From Nioella sp965215655 (lineage in GTDB: Bacteria; Pseudomonadota; Alphaproteobacteria; Rhodobacterales; Rhodobacteraceae), in contig NZ_OZ244111.1 in NCBI RefSeq assembly GCF_965215655.1, forward strand, positions 2,790,001-2,854,000: a DNA stretch of 64,000 nt, given 5' to 3'. Position 1 is the first letter of the stretch; every line of letters begins with the position of its first letter. The notes under the pieces are model-generated. The model searched no databases and was not told the DNA's origin. It saw only the letters and a program-made list of their open reading frames with translations. Shown in pieces: positions 33,608-42,351 of this stretch. The position numbers were made by a program, and so were the translations under genes.

Positions 33608-35821
33608 ATGGCAGATCAAAAACAGCCTGACATTGTGTATACCATTGTAGACGAAGCGCCCGAACTGGCCTCGGCCTCGTTCCTGCCGATCATCCGCAAA
33701 TTCGCGGATGCCGCGGGCGTCACCGTCGGCACCAAGGACATTTCGCTGGCGGGCCGCATCCTGTCGACCTTCCCCGAATACCTGTCCGAAGACCAGCGCC
33801 AGTCCGATGACCTGGCCGAACTGGGTCGCCTGGTGAAGACGGCCGAAGCCAACGTGATCAAGCTTCCCAACATCTCGGCCTCTGTCCCGCAGCTCGTTGC
33901 CGCCGTGAAAGAGCTTCAGTCGCAAGGCTATGCGCTGCCCGACTATCCCGAAGCCCCCGCGACCGACGAGGAAAAAGCCGTCCGCGCCAAGTATGACACC
34001 ATCAAGGGCTCTGCCGTGAACCCGGTGCTGCGCGAAGGCAACTCCGACCGCCGCGCTGCCGCCGCCGTCAAGAACTACGCCCAGAAGAACCCGCACCGCA
34101 TGGGCAAGTGGTCTGCCGACAGCAAGACCAAAGTGTCCTCAATGCCCGGCAATGATTTCTATGCCAACGAGGTCTCGGCCACGCTTTCCGCCGCGCAGGC
34201 CGGTCCCGCCAAGATCGAATTCGCGGGCAAGGATGGCACCATCACCACGCTGAAAGACAACTGGCCGCTCATCGATGGCGAAGTCGTCGACGCGACCTTC
34301 ATGTCCGTCAAGGCGCTCTCCGCCTTCCTTGCCGACGCCATCGAGGACACAAAGAAAGACGGTACGCTCTTCTCCCTGCACATGAAGGCCACGATGATGA
34401 AGGTCTCTGACCCGATCATCTTCGGCCATGCGGTGAAAGCCTGGCTCGCGCCCGTCTTCGAGCAGTTCGGCGAAGAGCTCGCCGCGCTTGGCGTAAACCC
34501 CAATTCCGGTCTGGGCGATGTGCTCGCCCGCGTCGCGGACAACGCGGAAATCATGGCCGCCATCGAGGCCGCCACCGCCGACCGCCCGCCGATGTATATG
34601 GTGAATTCCGACAAGGGCATCACCAACCTGCATGTCCCCTCCGACGTGATCATCGACGCCTCCATGCCCGCGCTGATCCGCGCAGGCGGCAAGGGCTGGG
34701 GCCCTGATGGCAACGAGGCTGACACCAACTGTGTCATCCCCGACAACTGCTATGCCCCGGTCTATGACGAAAGCATCAATTTCTTCAAAGCCAATGGCGC
34801 GCTCAATCCGGCCACCGCAGGCACTGTTCAGAACCTCGGCCTGATGGCCCAGAAGGCGGAAGAATACGGCTCTCATCCCACCACGTTTGAAGCTCCCGCC
34901 GACGGCACCATCCGCATCGTGCTGGCAAATGGCGAGACCCTGCACTCCCACGAGGTGGAGGCAGGCGACATCTGGCGCGCCTGCACCGTCAAGAAGGCCC
35001 CCATCGAGAACTGGATCCAGCTCTCCATCGACCGCCAGCGCCTGACGGGCTTCCGCTCGATCTTCTGGCTCGATGCCAACCGCGCCCATGACGCCGAGCT
35101 GATCAAATACGTCCAGCCCGCGCTGGAGGCCGCAGGCGTTGCCGACAAGTTCGAGATCATGGCCCCCCGCGAAGCCACCCGCGCCTCGCTGGAAACCATC
35201 ACGGCGGGCGGCAACACCATCGCCATCACCGGCAACGTGCTGCGCGACTACCTGACCGATCTCTTCCCGATCCTGGAACTCGGCACCTCGGCCAAGATGC
35301 TGTCCATCGTCGGCCTGATGAATGGCGGCGGACTCTTTGAGACCGGCGCGGGCGGCTCGGCGCCGAAGCATGTGCAGCAGCTGGTCGAGGAAAACCACCT
35401 GCGGTGGGACTCCATGGGCGAATTCTGCGCCCTGGGGGAAAGCCTCAACTTCCTCGCCGACAGCCGTGGCAATGCCAAGGCCGGTGTCCTGGGCCGCGCT
35501 GCCGAGGCCGCCACGCAGGGCATCCTCGACGACAACCGCAGCCCCAGCCGCAAGGTGGGCGAGCCCGACAACCGCGACAGCCACTACTGGTTCGCCCGCT
35601 ACTGGGCCGAGGCGCTGGCAGCACAGTCGGACGATGCAGATCTCGCCGCCCATTTCGCCCCGATCGCCAAAGCGCTGGCCGTTGGCGAGGCGGCGATCCT
35701 GGCCGAACTCAAGGCCGTTCAGGGTCCCGCGGCCGATATCGGCGGCTACTACAAGCCTTCGGTCGAAAAGAAGGCCCGGGTCATGCGCCCCTCGGCCACG
35801 CTGAACGCAATCATCGGCTGA
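33608..35821 (+). CDS. icd: Monomeric NADP-dependent isocitrate dehydrogenase
   Basis: This 737-residue protein is the monomeric isocitrate dehydrogenase, which is much larger than the dimeric form. It includes SSMPGNDFYANEVS, LFSLHMKATMMKVSDPIIFG, NPNSGLGDVLA, DANRAHDAELIKYV and NEEN-like substrate regions. It oxidises isocitrate to 2-oxoglutarate in the citric acid cycle, giving NADPH. A GGGAACGGAAC ribosome site precedes the ATG. It is a single-gene unit closed by a good terminator at 35846. The 178-bp upstream stretch carries its promoter region, with no further gene. Confidence 0.96.
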   Translation: MADQKQPDIVYTIVDEAPELASASFLPIIRKFADAAGVTVGTKDISLAGRILSTFPEYLSEDQRQSDDLAELGRLVKTAEANVIKLPNISASVPQLVAAVKELQSQGYALPDYPEAPATDEEKAVRAKYDTIKGSAVNPVLREGNSDRRAAAAVKNYAQKNPHRMGKWSADSKTKVSSMPGNDFYANEVSATLSAAQAGPAKIEFAGKDGTITTLKDNWPLIDGEVVDATFMSVKALSAFLADAIEDTKKDGTLFSLHMKATMMKVSDPIIFGHAVKAWLAPVFEQFGEELAALGVNPNSGLGDVLARVADNAEIMAAIEAATADRPPMYMVNSDKGITNLHVPSDVIIDASMPALIRAGGKGWGPDGNEADTNCVIPDNCYAPVYDESINFFKANGALNPATAGTVQNLGLMAQKAEEYGSHPTTFEAPADGTIRIVLANGETLHSHEVEAGDIWRACTVKKAPIENWIQLSIDRQRLTGFRSIFWLDANRAHDAELIKYVQPALEAAGVADKFEIMAPREATRASLETITAGGNTIAITGNVLRDYLTDLFPILELGTSAKMLSIVGLMNGGGLFETGAGGSAPKHVQQLVEENHLRWDSMGEFCALGESLNFLADSRGNAKAGVLGRAAEAATQGILDDNRSPSRKVGEPDNRDSHYWFARYWAEALAAQSDDADLAAHFAPIAKALAVGEAAILAELKAVQGPAADIGGYYKPSVEKKARVMRPSATLNAIIG

Positions 35822-35845
35822 CCCCGCCCACACACCACACGCAAG

Positions 35846-35876
35846 AAGGCCGCCCGCTCCCCGCTGGCGGCCTTTT
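35846..35876 (+). terminator. Intrinsic terminator after icd
   Basis: A perfect 9-bp stem (aaggccgcc / ggcggcctt) with an 11-nt loop is followed by TTTT. It starts 25 bp after the icd stop. Confidence 0.85.
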
Positions 35877-35908
35877 CATCTTGGCCCAAATACCTCCGCC
35901 GGAGGCAT
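35875..35908 (+). repeat. Composite intergenic repeat head, copy 5
   Basis: TTTCATCTTGGCCCAAATAC followed by CTCCGCCGGAGGCAT is fused to the T-run of the icd terminator. The matching tail GTCGACGCGCCAAGGGCGCG with GGCGAAACCC lies further on at about 36027-36056. The 270-bp gap 35822-36091 holds no gene. Confidence 0.65.
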
Positions 35909-36091
35909 CCGACCCAACCTCCAGCGGACCAGACGACACCTGGACAGTCCCTCACCACGCTTCCGCGGCAGCACGCGCCGAGGAGGTCCCCGCGCAAGCG
36001 GGGGGTGACGAGGCGCGTTCCCCGGTCGACGCGCCAAGGGCGCGGCGAAACCCGCTTGACCGGCACGCCCCCCCGTCCCATGCATAGCCCC

Positions 36092-37186
36092 ATGAAAGTC
36101 AATGGCACCCCCTACCGCTCCCTCTGGTGGAGCGATGATACGAACGCGCTGCAGATCATCGACCAGCGCTGGCTCCCGCACGCGTTCCGCATCCAGCAAC
36201 TCGACAGCCTCGCCGATTACTGCACCGCGATCACCGACATGCATGTGCGCGGCGCTCCGCTGATTGGGGCCACGGCCGCCTATGGCATGGCCTTCGCGCT
36301 GGCGCAGGACAGCTCCGACAGCGCCATGCAGGAAGCCTATGACCGGCTCCACGCCACCCGGCCCACGGCGATCAATCTCAGATGGGCGCTCGACCGAGTG
36401 ACCGCCGCGATACATCCCCTGCCCGAGCAGGACCGCGCCGCCGCCGCGCTGGCCCTCGCCCATGAAATCGCTGACGAGGATGTGGAGATCAATCGCCGTA
36501 TCGGCACCCATGGCCTCAGCCTCATCAGGGCCATCGCCGAGAAGAAGCCAAAGGGCGCGCCGGTCCGCCTGCTGACCCATTGCAACGCGGGCTGGCTTGC
36601 CACGGTCGACTGGGGCACGGCCACCAGCCCCATGTATCACGCCCATGACGCTGGCCTGCCGCTGCATGTCTGGGTCGACGAGACCCGCCCGCGCAATCAA
36701 GGCGCCCTGACCGCATGGGAACTGGGCAGCCACGGCATTTCGCACAGCTACATCACCGATAATGCGGGCGGGCATCTGATGCAGCGCGGGATGGTCGACA
36801 TGGTGATCACCGGCACCGACCGAACGACCCGCACGGGCGATGTCTGCAACAAGATCGGCACCTATCTCAAGGCGCTGGCCGCCCGTGACAACGGCGTGCC
36901 CTTCTATGTCGCGCTGCCCTCGCCCACCATCGACTGGACCGTGTCGGACGGCGTGGCCGAGATTCCCATCGAGGACCGCCCCGCCCGTGAAGTGACCCAC
37001 ATCCAAGGTCGGGACGCGACCGGTATCGCCACGGTGCAGGTCACGCCCGAGGGCACCGGCGCAGCCAACCCTGCCTTCGACGTTACGCCCGCGCGGCTCG
37101 TGACTGGCCTGATCACCGAGCGTGGAGTCTGCGAAGCGTCCGAGGCCGGGCTTGCCGGGCTCTTCCCCGAGATGGCCGCGCCATGA
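36092..37186 (+). CDS. mtnA: S-methyl-5-thioribose-1-phosphate isomerase
   Basis: This 364-residue protein is of the eIF-2B-like MtnA family. It has IDQRWLPHAF, MHVRGAPLIGATAAYG, LTHCNAGWLATVDWGTA with the active cysteine, and GTDRTTRTGDVCNKIGTY with the catalytic aspartate. It isomerises methylthioribose-1-phosphate or the 5-deoxyribose analogue to the ribulose form. I use the ATG at 36092 (MKVNGTPY, the family's usual start); one at 36080 is also in frame. Its stop overlaps the start of the class II aldolase (ATGA). Confidence 0.93.
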   Translation: MKVNGTPYRSLWWSDDTNALQIIDQRWLPHAFRIQQLDSLADYCTAITDMHVRGAPLIGATAAYGMAFALAQDSSDSAMQEAYDRLHATRPTAINLRWALDRVTAAIHPLPEQDRAAAALALAHEIADEDVEINRRIGTHGLSLIRAIAEKKPKGAPVRLLTHCNAGWLATVDWGTATSPMYHAHDAGLPLHVWVDETRPRNQGALTAWELGSHGISHSYITDNAGGHLMQRGMVDMVITGTDRTTRTGDVCNKIGTYLKALAARDNGVPFYVALPSPTIDWTVSDGVAEIPIEDRPAREVTHIQGRDATGIATVQVTPEGTGAANPAFDVTPARLVTGLITERGVCEASEAGLAGLFPEMAAP

Positions 37187-37842
37187 CGCCCCCCTATGCG
37201 GACACGACAGACACAAGGCAGGCGATCATCGATGCATGTCTCAGGCTCAACGCCGAGGGCATCAACCAGGGCACCTCCGGCAATGTCTCGGTGCGGGTGG
37301 GCGAGGCGATGCTGATCACCCCGTCGGGCGTTCCTTACGAGGCCATGACGCCTGATATGATCCAGCCCGTTCCGCTCGCCGGTAACCCCGCCGGGACGAG
37401 CCCCCTCAAACCCTCTTCCGAATGGCGATTTCACCAGGCGCTCTACAACGCCAAGCCCGATATGCACGCCGTCGTCCATGCCCATCCCGCCCATTGCACA
37501 GCCCTGGCGCAGAACCGAATGACCATCCCGGCGGTGCATTACATGGTTGCGGCCTTCGGCGGCCATGACGTGCCGCTGGCGGGCTACGCACTCTTTGGCG
37601 GCACAGAGTTGGCGCGGAACGTCACCGCCGCGATGGCCAACCGCCACGCCTGCCTGATGGCTAACCATGGCGCCACGGTGGTGGGGGAAAGCCTGCCCAA
37701 AGCGCTCTGGCGCATCGGTGAATTGGAGGCTCTGGCACAGGGCTATATCCTGTCGCTGTCCATCGGCACACCGCATCTGCTCGACCGCTTCCAAATCGAG
37801 GAAGCGCTTGCCGCCTTCGCCGACTACGGCCACCGTGACTGA
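37183..37842 (+). CDS. Class II aldolase (Ald2-like) of the DHAP shunt
   Basis: This 219-residue class II aldolase/adducin protein has GTSGNVSVR, AVVHAHPAHCTAL with the zinc histidines, and ANHGATVVG with the third. Coupled to mtnA, it is most simply the 5-(methylthio)ribulose-1-phosphate aldolase (Ald2) of the DHAP shunt, which splits the sugar into dihydroxyacetone phosphate and (methylthio)acetaldehyde. MtnB-type dehydratases of the methionine salvage pathway share the fold, but mtnC, mtnD and mtnK are not here. The nucleoside phosphorylase step is not in the window. Confidence 0.85.
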   Translation: MTPPYADTTDTRQAIIDACLRLNAEGINQGTSGNVSVRVGEAMLITPSGVPYEAMTPDMIQPVPLAGNPAGTSPLKPSSEWRFHQALYNAKPDMHAVVHAHPAHCTALAQNRMTIPAVHYMVAAFGGHDVPLAGYALFGGTELARNVTAAMANRHACLMANHGATVVGESLPKALWRIGELEALAQGYILSLSIGTPHLLDRFQIEEALAAFADYGHRD

Positions 37843-37953
37843 CCGGGGGCGGGAAATTCTGACTTTATTTCGCGGCCATCCCCGCTTAGGCTGACCCGAG
37901 TTACCGATATGCCGCCCCACGCCTGGGGCCATTTGCAGACCACAGATTGCCAG

Positions 37954-38568
37954 ATGAGCACATTCAGCTGTCCCAATTGCGGCGATGACGTCACCCCCAC
38001 CATTGCGCGGGCACGGATGGTGACATGTCCTTCCTGCGATTCAACGATCCTGATCGAGTCCGATGCCGTGCGGCTGGCGGGCGAACAGGGCGTGATGCAC
38101 GAGGTGCCCATGCTCTTCGACATCGGCGATACGGTGATTTGCGGTGAAAAAACGGTCACGCTGCATGGCCATGCGCGGTTTTCCTATGGCCGCGGCTTCT
38201 GGGAAGAATTCTGGGGTCAGACCCCCTCGGGCGATTCCGCCTGGGTCTCGGTCGATGAGGGCGATGTGGTGGTGCAGAAACCTGTCCCGGCCAGCAATTA
38301 TCCCCGCAGCCAGGGCGAATTCCGGCCGGGACGCGAAATCACCTGCCAGAACCAGCATTTCAGGGTCGTCGAGGTCGACAGCGCCGAATGCGTGGCCCTG
38401 CGCGGCAGTTTCGACGAGGAACTGAAAGTGGGCGAAACCTACAGCTTCGTGAACGCGCAGGCTTCGAACGGCCTGTTGCTGTCCGGCGAGCTGTGGGAGG
38501 GGGGGCAATCCTGGTTCCTGGGCTACTGGTTTGATCCCTTCGAGATCAAGGTCAGGAGGCAGTCATGA
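37954..38568 (+). CDS. DUF4178 zinc-ribbon protein, short
   Basis: This 204-residue protein has an N-terminal zinc ribbon (C6, C9, C25, C28; CPNCGDD and CPSCDS) followed by a DUF4178 domain with YGRGFWEEFWGQTPSGDSAW. The ATG at 37954 is used; an upstream one at 37909 is also in frame. It starts a five-gene unit with a second DUF4178 protein, a small membrane protein, DUF350 and the aminopropyltransferase-like membrane protein. DUF4178 has no assigned biochemistry. The stop overlaps the next start (ATGA). Confidence 0.82.
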   Translation: MSTFSCPNCGDDVTPTIARARMVTCPSCDSTILIESDAVRLAGEQGVMHEVPMLFDIGDTVICGEKTVTLHGHARFSYGRGFWEEFWGQTPSGDSAWVSVDEGDVVVQKPVPASNYPRSQGEFRPGREITCQNQHFRVVEVDSAECVALRGSFDEELKVGETYSFVNAQASNGLLLSGELWEGGQSWFLGYWFDPFEIKVRRQS

Positions 38569-39926
38569 GCCTTGCCGCCGCCACCACTTCCGTCAACTGC
38601 ACCTCCTGCGGGGCCGGGCTCGATGTGCTCGGCGGCGGGCGGGTCATGGTCCATATCTGCCCCTATTGCGGGGCCGAACTGGACGTGCAGGACAATTACG
38701 CCGTCATCGCCAAGTTCGACGGGCTGCAACGCCCCGACAGCCCGTTCCGCATCGGCATGTCCGGCAAGATCCGGGGCGCCGACTACACCGTGATCGGCAT
38801 GCTGGAGTTTCGCGAACGCTATCGCGGCCAGACCTGGACCTGGATCGACCACCAGCTCTATTCGCCCACCCATGGCTACGCCTGGCTGACCATCGAGGAC
38901 GGGCATCTGGTCTTTACCCGCCGCTTCCGGCGGCCCGTCTGGCTGTCCGAGGGGCAGGTGGAACGCGCCAATCACCCGCCGACCATCACCATTGATGGGG
39001 AACGCTACCGCTATTACGAAACCTCGACCGGCGAGATCACCTTCGCCGAGGGCGAGTTCACCTGGGCGCCCAAGATCGGTGACAAGACCACCACGGTGAC
39101 CGTCCTCGCGGACGAGGCGATGCTGGGGTTCTCGCAAACCAATCAGGAACGCGAGGTTTATCGCTCGGAACTGGTGGACAGCGCCGAGGTCTCTGCCTCC
39201 TTCGGTGTCAGCAACCCGCCGGTGCCGCAGGGCGTCCACCCGATGACGCCGTATCAGTCCGGCGGCAACGACCGGTTCATGCTGATCACGTCGCTGATCG
39301 CCCTGGTGGCCTGCATCGTCCTGGCCATCTTCTTCGATACGCGCAACGGAACACTGGTCGGCGATCCCATCGTGCTCGAGACCCGTCAGATCCCGGCCGC
39401 CGTACCGATCACGATCCCCAATGTGACCGGCCCGGTGCGGCTGACCTTCGACGGCACCCCCTATGTCGCGCCAACACTGGCCAACCCGCCCAGCCTCCCG
39501 GTCTATGCCCGCGCGTCGATTGATCTGGCCCATCCCGATGGCCGGTCGGTGCCCGAGGCGCCCCGGCGGGCGGTCGTGACCGTTGGCGGGCAGCGTCAGG
39601 GGGCCGCTGCCAGCAGCCGCAATCACACCGAACTGGTGTTCCCGCCCGCGATGGCGGGCGATTACCAGCTGAACCTCAGATGGTCCGGGCAAGGACCGAC
39701 CAGCGCCAATACGCGTGCCGGCTTCGAGGGCGAGATCACCAGTGCCAGCCAGCTTCATTTCTCGGAAGGCAACGTCACGATCCGCACCTATGCAGGGATT
39801 TCCAGCGGTTACTGGCTCTATCGGCTGGCCATCGTCTTCGTGATCCTTGCGATTGTGGCCCTTCTGGGCAGATGGAACTTCAACCGCAAACGCTGGAGCG
39901 GCTCGGACTGGACGAGCGAGGACTGA
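38565..39926 (+). CDS. DUF4178 zinc-ribbon protein with two membrane helices
   Basis: This 453-residue protein has a zinc ribbon at the N-terminus (C12, C15, C32, C35), a DUF4178 domain (about 50-200, with YRGQTWTWIDHQLYSPTHGY), a membrane helix (about 238-260), an exported region (about 262-418) and a second helix near the C-terminus (about 420-441). The topology places the zinc ribbon and DUF4178 in the cytoplasm and the middle part outside. It is coupled to the short DUF4178 gene upstream. The pair of DUF4178 proteins is a signature of this locus type. Confidence 0.82.
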   Translation: MSLAAATTSVNCTSCGAGLDVLGGGRVMVHICPYCGAELDVQDNYAVIAKFDGLQRPDSPFRIGMSGKIRGADYTVIGMLEFRERYRGQTWTWIDHQLYSPTHGYAWLTIEDGHLVFTRRFRRPVWLSEGQVERANHPPTITIDGERYRYYETSTGEITFAEGEFTWAPKIGDKTTTVTVLADEAMLGFSQTNQEREVYRSELVDSAEVSASFGVSNPPVPQGVHPMTPYQSGGNDRFMLITSLIALVACIVLAIFFDTRNGTLVGDPIVLETRQIPAAVPITIPNVTGPVRLTFDGTPYVAPTLANPPSLPVYARASIDLAHPDGRSVPEAPRRAVVTVGGQRQGAAASSRNHTELVFPPAMAGDYQLNLRWSGQGPTSANTRAGFEGEITSASQLHFSEGNVTIRTYAGISSGYWLYRLAIVFVILAIVALLGRWNFNRKRWSGSDWTSED

Positions 39927-39927
39927 C

Positions 39928-40095
39928 ATGAACCTGTTTCGCACCATCTTCCTTGCCTTTACCATCGTCGCCGTCCTCGGCGTCTCCTACGTCGCCTATC
40001 GGGGCGCGGCCCCCGACACGTCCGGGCGGCAGGTGTCGCTGAGAACCGGCAGCGGCGGCAATTCCAGCTTCTTCGCCTTCGGTCGCGTCAAATAA
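39928..40095 (+). CDS. Small single-pass membrane protein
   Basis: This 55-residue protein begins 1 bp after the DUF4178 stop. It has one N-terminal membrane helix (LFRTIFLAFTIVAVLGVSYV) and a short polar tail. No family is recognised. Tight packing in the operon supports that it is translated with its neighbours and belongs to the same membrane system. Confidence 0.65.
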   Translation: MNLFRTIFLAFTIVAVLGVSYVAYRGAAPDTSGRQVSLRTGSGGNSSFFAFGRVK

Positions 40096-40108
40096 GAAAG
40101 AGGATCCA

Positions 40109-40333
40109 ATGGAACTGTTTGCAGAGCTTCAACTGGCCGAAATTCTCGGCACCATCGTCTATACCGGCATCGGCATGGTGCTGATGTGGATCGTGTGGAA
40201 GATCATCGTCGCGGCCTCGCCCTTCCCGATCATCAAGGAGATCGAGGAAGATCAGAACATCGCATTGGCCGTCATGATCGGCATGCTGTTCCTGTCCATC
40301 GCCATCATCATCGCGGCCGTCATCGTTTCATGA
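40109..40333 (+). CDS. DUF350 family membrane protein, half-size
   Basis: This 74-residue protein has two membrane helices (LGTIVYTGIGMVLMWIVWKI and LAVMIGMLFLSIAIIIAAVI) separated by a loop with KEIEEDQNIA. It matches one DUF350 repeat, whereas many DUF350 proteins carry two. A GAAAGAGGA site precedes the ATG. DUF350 proteins accompany polyamine-modification and envelope stress loci (for example the yjfL neighbourhood). The stop overlaps the start of the next gene. Confidence 0.82.
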   Translation: MELFAELQLAEILGTIVYTGIGMVLMWIVWKIIVAASPFPIIKEIEEDQNIALAVMIGMLFLSIAIIIAAVIVS

Positions 40334-41874
40334 CGCCAGCCCATGCCCCGCGCCTGCGCGAGGTCTGGCTGCTGGCAGCGACCTTTCTGGTCGCCATTGC
40401 CGGGCTGATCTACGAACTGGTCGCGGCCACCGTCTCCAGCTATCTGCTCGGGGATTCCGTGCGCCAGTTCTCGCTGGTGATCGGGATTTTCCTGTCGTCC
40501 ATGGGGCTTGGATCGTGGCTGTCGCGCTATGTGGGGCAGGCGTTTTCCGGCTTTGTCTGGGCGCAGATCCTTCTGGGGCTGGTCGGCGGCTTCATGGCGC
40601 CGGTTCTGTTCATCATCTACGGCTGGATGGGCGAGGTCGGCCTGCCGCTTTACAGCATGCTCATCGCCGTGGGCGTGCTGTCGGGTATGGAAATCCCGCT
40701 CATTGTCCGCATCCTGAAGGCCGAGGGCGCCAGCGAATTCCGGTTCGAGAACGTGCTGACCGTCGACTATGTGGGCGCGCTGGCCGCGTCGCTGGCCTTT
40801 CCGCTGCTGATCATCCCACATCTGGGTCTGATGTCCGCAAGCCTCGCCTTTGGGGCGTTGAACCTTGGGGTTGCGGGCCTGTCGCTGTGGATTTTCCGCG
40901 ATCTGGTGACACGGACACAGGTGACCTTCTGGGCGCTCGCCTTCGCCGCCACGCTTGGCGGGCTGGTGCAGTCTGAACGGCTGGTCTCCGTGGCCGATGC
41001 CGGGCTTTACGAGGACAGCATCATCTTCGATCAGGCCACGCCCTACCAGCAGATCACCGTGACCCGCTTTCAGGACCGGGTGCGGCTCTTCCTCGACCAT
41101 TCCATCCAGTTCGACAGCATCGACGAGTACCGCTATCACGAAATGCTGGTGCATCCCGCCATGGGCCTCGCACCGCGCGCCCGCAACATCCTGATCCTTG
41201 GCGGCGGCGACGGCATGGCAACGCGCGAGGTGCTGCGCCACGAGGGTGTCGAAACCGTCACGCTGGTCGATCTCGATCCCGCCGTGACCGCGCTTTTCCG
41301 CGATCACCCGGACCTTGCGCCGCTCAATGACCACGCCTTCAGCGACCCGCGTGTGACCATCATCAATTCCGACGCGTGGGAGTTCATCGAGCACGCCGAC
41401 ACGCTCTATGACGTCATCATCCTCGACCTGCCCGACCCCAAGAACCTCGCCCTCTCGCGGCTTTATTCCCGCAGCTTCTACGGGCTGCTGGCCGAGCGGC
41501 TCTCCACCCACGGGCTCATTGTCACGCAGGCCGGATCACCGCTTTTTGCACGGCAGGCCTTCTGGTCGCTGGTCGAAACCTTTGAAAGCGCCACCAACCC
41601 GCTGACCCCCGGCACCCCGGGGCTCTGGACGCTGCCCTATCACACCTATGTGCCCAGTTTCGGCGAATGGGGTTTCATCATCGCTGCGCCCTTGGAACAC
41701 GGGGCGGACAACCTGCCCCTGCCCGACGGTCTGCGGTACCTGAATGAAGACGAATGGCAGGCGGCACGGCTTTTCGGCGGCGATGTCTCGCGGGTCGAGG
41801 CAGAGGCCAACACCCTGCAGTCCCATGCGCTTGTGGGCTATTACCTCGATGGCTGGGACCGCTGGTTCCCCTGA
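40330..41874 (+). CDS. Seven-helix membrane protein with spermidine synthase-like domain
   Basis: This 514-residue protein has about seven predicted membrane helices in the N-terminal half (residues about 10-220) and a soluble polyamine aminopropyltransferase domain in the C-terminal half. The nucleotide-binding motif is ILILGGGDGMATREVLRH with VTLVDLDP and a DLPDPKNLALSRLYS segment corresponding to the catalytic Asp region of SpeE. It would transfer an aminopropyl group from decarboxylated SAM; the acceptor is not shown. The ATG overlaps the DUF350 stop. The convergent speD could supply its substrate. Confidence 0.85.
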   Translation: MTPAHAPRLREVWLLAATFLVAIAGLIYELVAATVSSYLLGDSVRQFSLVIGIFLSSMGLGSWLSRYVGQAFSGFVWAQILLGLVGGFMAPVLFIIYGWMGEVGLPLYSMLIAVGVLSGMEIPLIVRILKAEGASEFRFENVLTVDYVGALAASLAFPLLIIPHLGLMSASLAFGALNLGVAGLSLWIFRDLVTRTQVTFWALAFAATLGGLVQSERLVSVADAGLYEDSIIFDQATPYQQITVTRFQDRVRLFLDHSIQFDSIDEYRYHEMLVHPAMGLAPRARNILILGGGDGMATREVLRHEGVETVTLVDLDPAVTALFRDHPDLAPLNDHAFSDPRVTIINSDAWEFIEHADTLYDVIILDLPDPKNLALSRLYSRSFYGLLAERLSTHGLIVTQAGSPLFARQAFWSLVETFESATNPLTPGTPGLWTLPYHTYVPSFGEWGFIIAAPLEHGADNLPLPDGLRYLNEDEWQAARLFGGDVSRVEAEANTLQSHALVGYYLDGWDRWFP

Positions 41875-42231
41875 TCAGCCCTGCCCGCGCGCGATCTCGG
41901 TGATCACTACCCGCTCGGGCCGCAGCACCGCGCGCAGATGGTCGGCGGCCTTATGGGCATCGGACCGGCCACAGAGGAAGATATCGACCGCCGCATAGCC
42001 GGTCTCGGGCCAAGTGTGGATCGAGATATGCGATTCTGCCAGAACCAGCACGCCCGTCACCCCGTGCCCCTCGCCGAAATGATGCAGGTGATCGGCCAGA
42101 ACCGTGGCCCCCGCCGCCGCCGCGGCCCCGCGCAGGGCGCTGTCCAGCGTGGTCATGTCATCCAGATGCGAGGCCCCGAAAAGGTCCACGATCAGGTGCA
42201 ATCCGGGGGTATGGTCGGGCAACTCGTTCAT
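41875..42231 (-). CDS. speD: S-adenosylmethionine decarboxylase proenzyme
   Basis: This 118-residue pyruvoyl enzyme is of the short SpeD type. The self-cleavage site is between E66 and S67 in LAESHISIHTWPE; H72 and C87 complete the family triad, at the same relative spacing as the Thermotoga enzyme. It makes decarboxylated SAM, the aminopropyl donor. It is convergent with the membrane aminopropyltransferase-like gene, the two stops only a few bases apart. A GGAGGG sits unusually close to the ATG, so a GTG start seven codons upstream is possible. Confidence 0.93.
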   Translation of the reverse strand: MNELPDHTPGLHLIVDLFGASHLDDMTTLDSALRGAAAAAGATVLADHLHHFGEGHGVTGVLVLAESHISIHTWPETGYAAVDIFLCGRSDAHKAADHLRAVLRPERVVITEIARGQG

Positions 42232-42351
42232 CCCTCCGCAATAGCCCGGCACTTGCCGGTTGAGAAGCCCGCATACGATCTTTCCTTCGCCGCTCACCCG
42301 TGCGATGCTGAACAAGTCAACTAACTGCCCTCCCATGAAGGACCCGACACG

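Noticed and set aside
34139..35833. 564-codon open frame opposite icd
   Set aside because: It mirrors the monomeric isocitrate dehydrogenase gene and has no recognisable domain.
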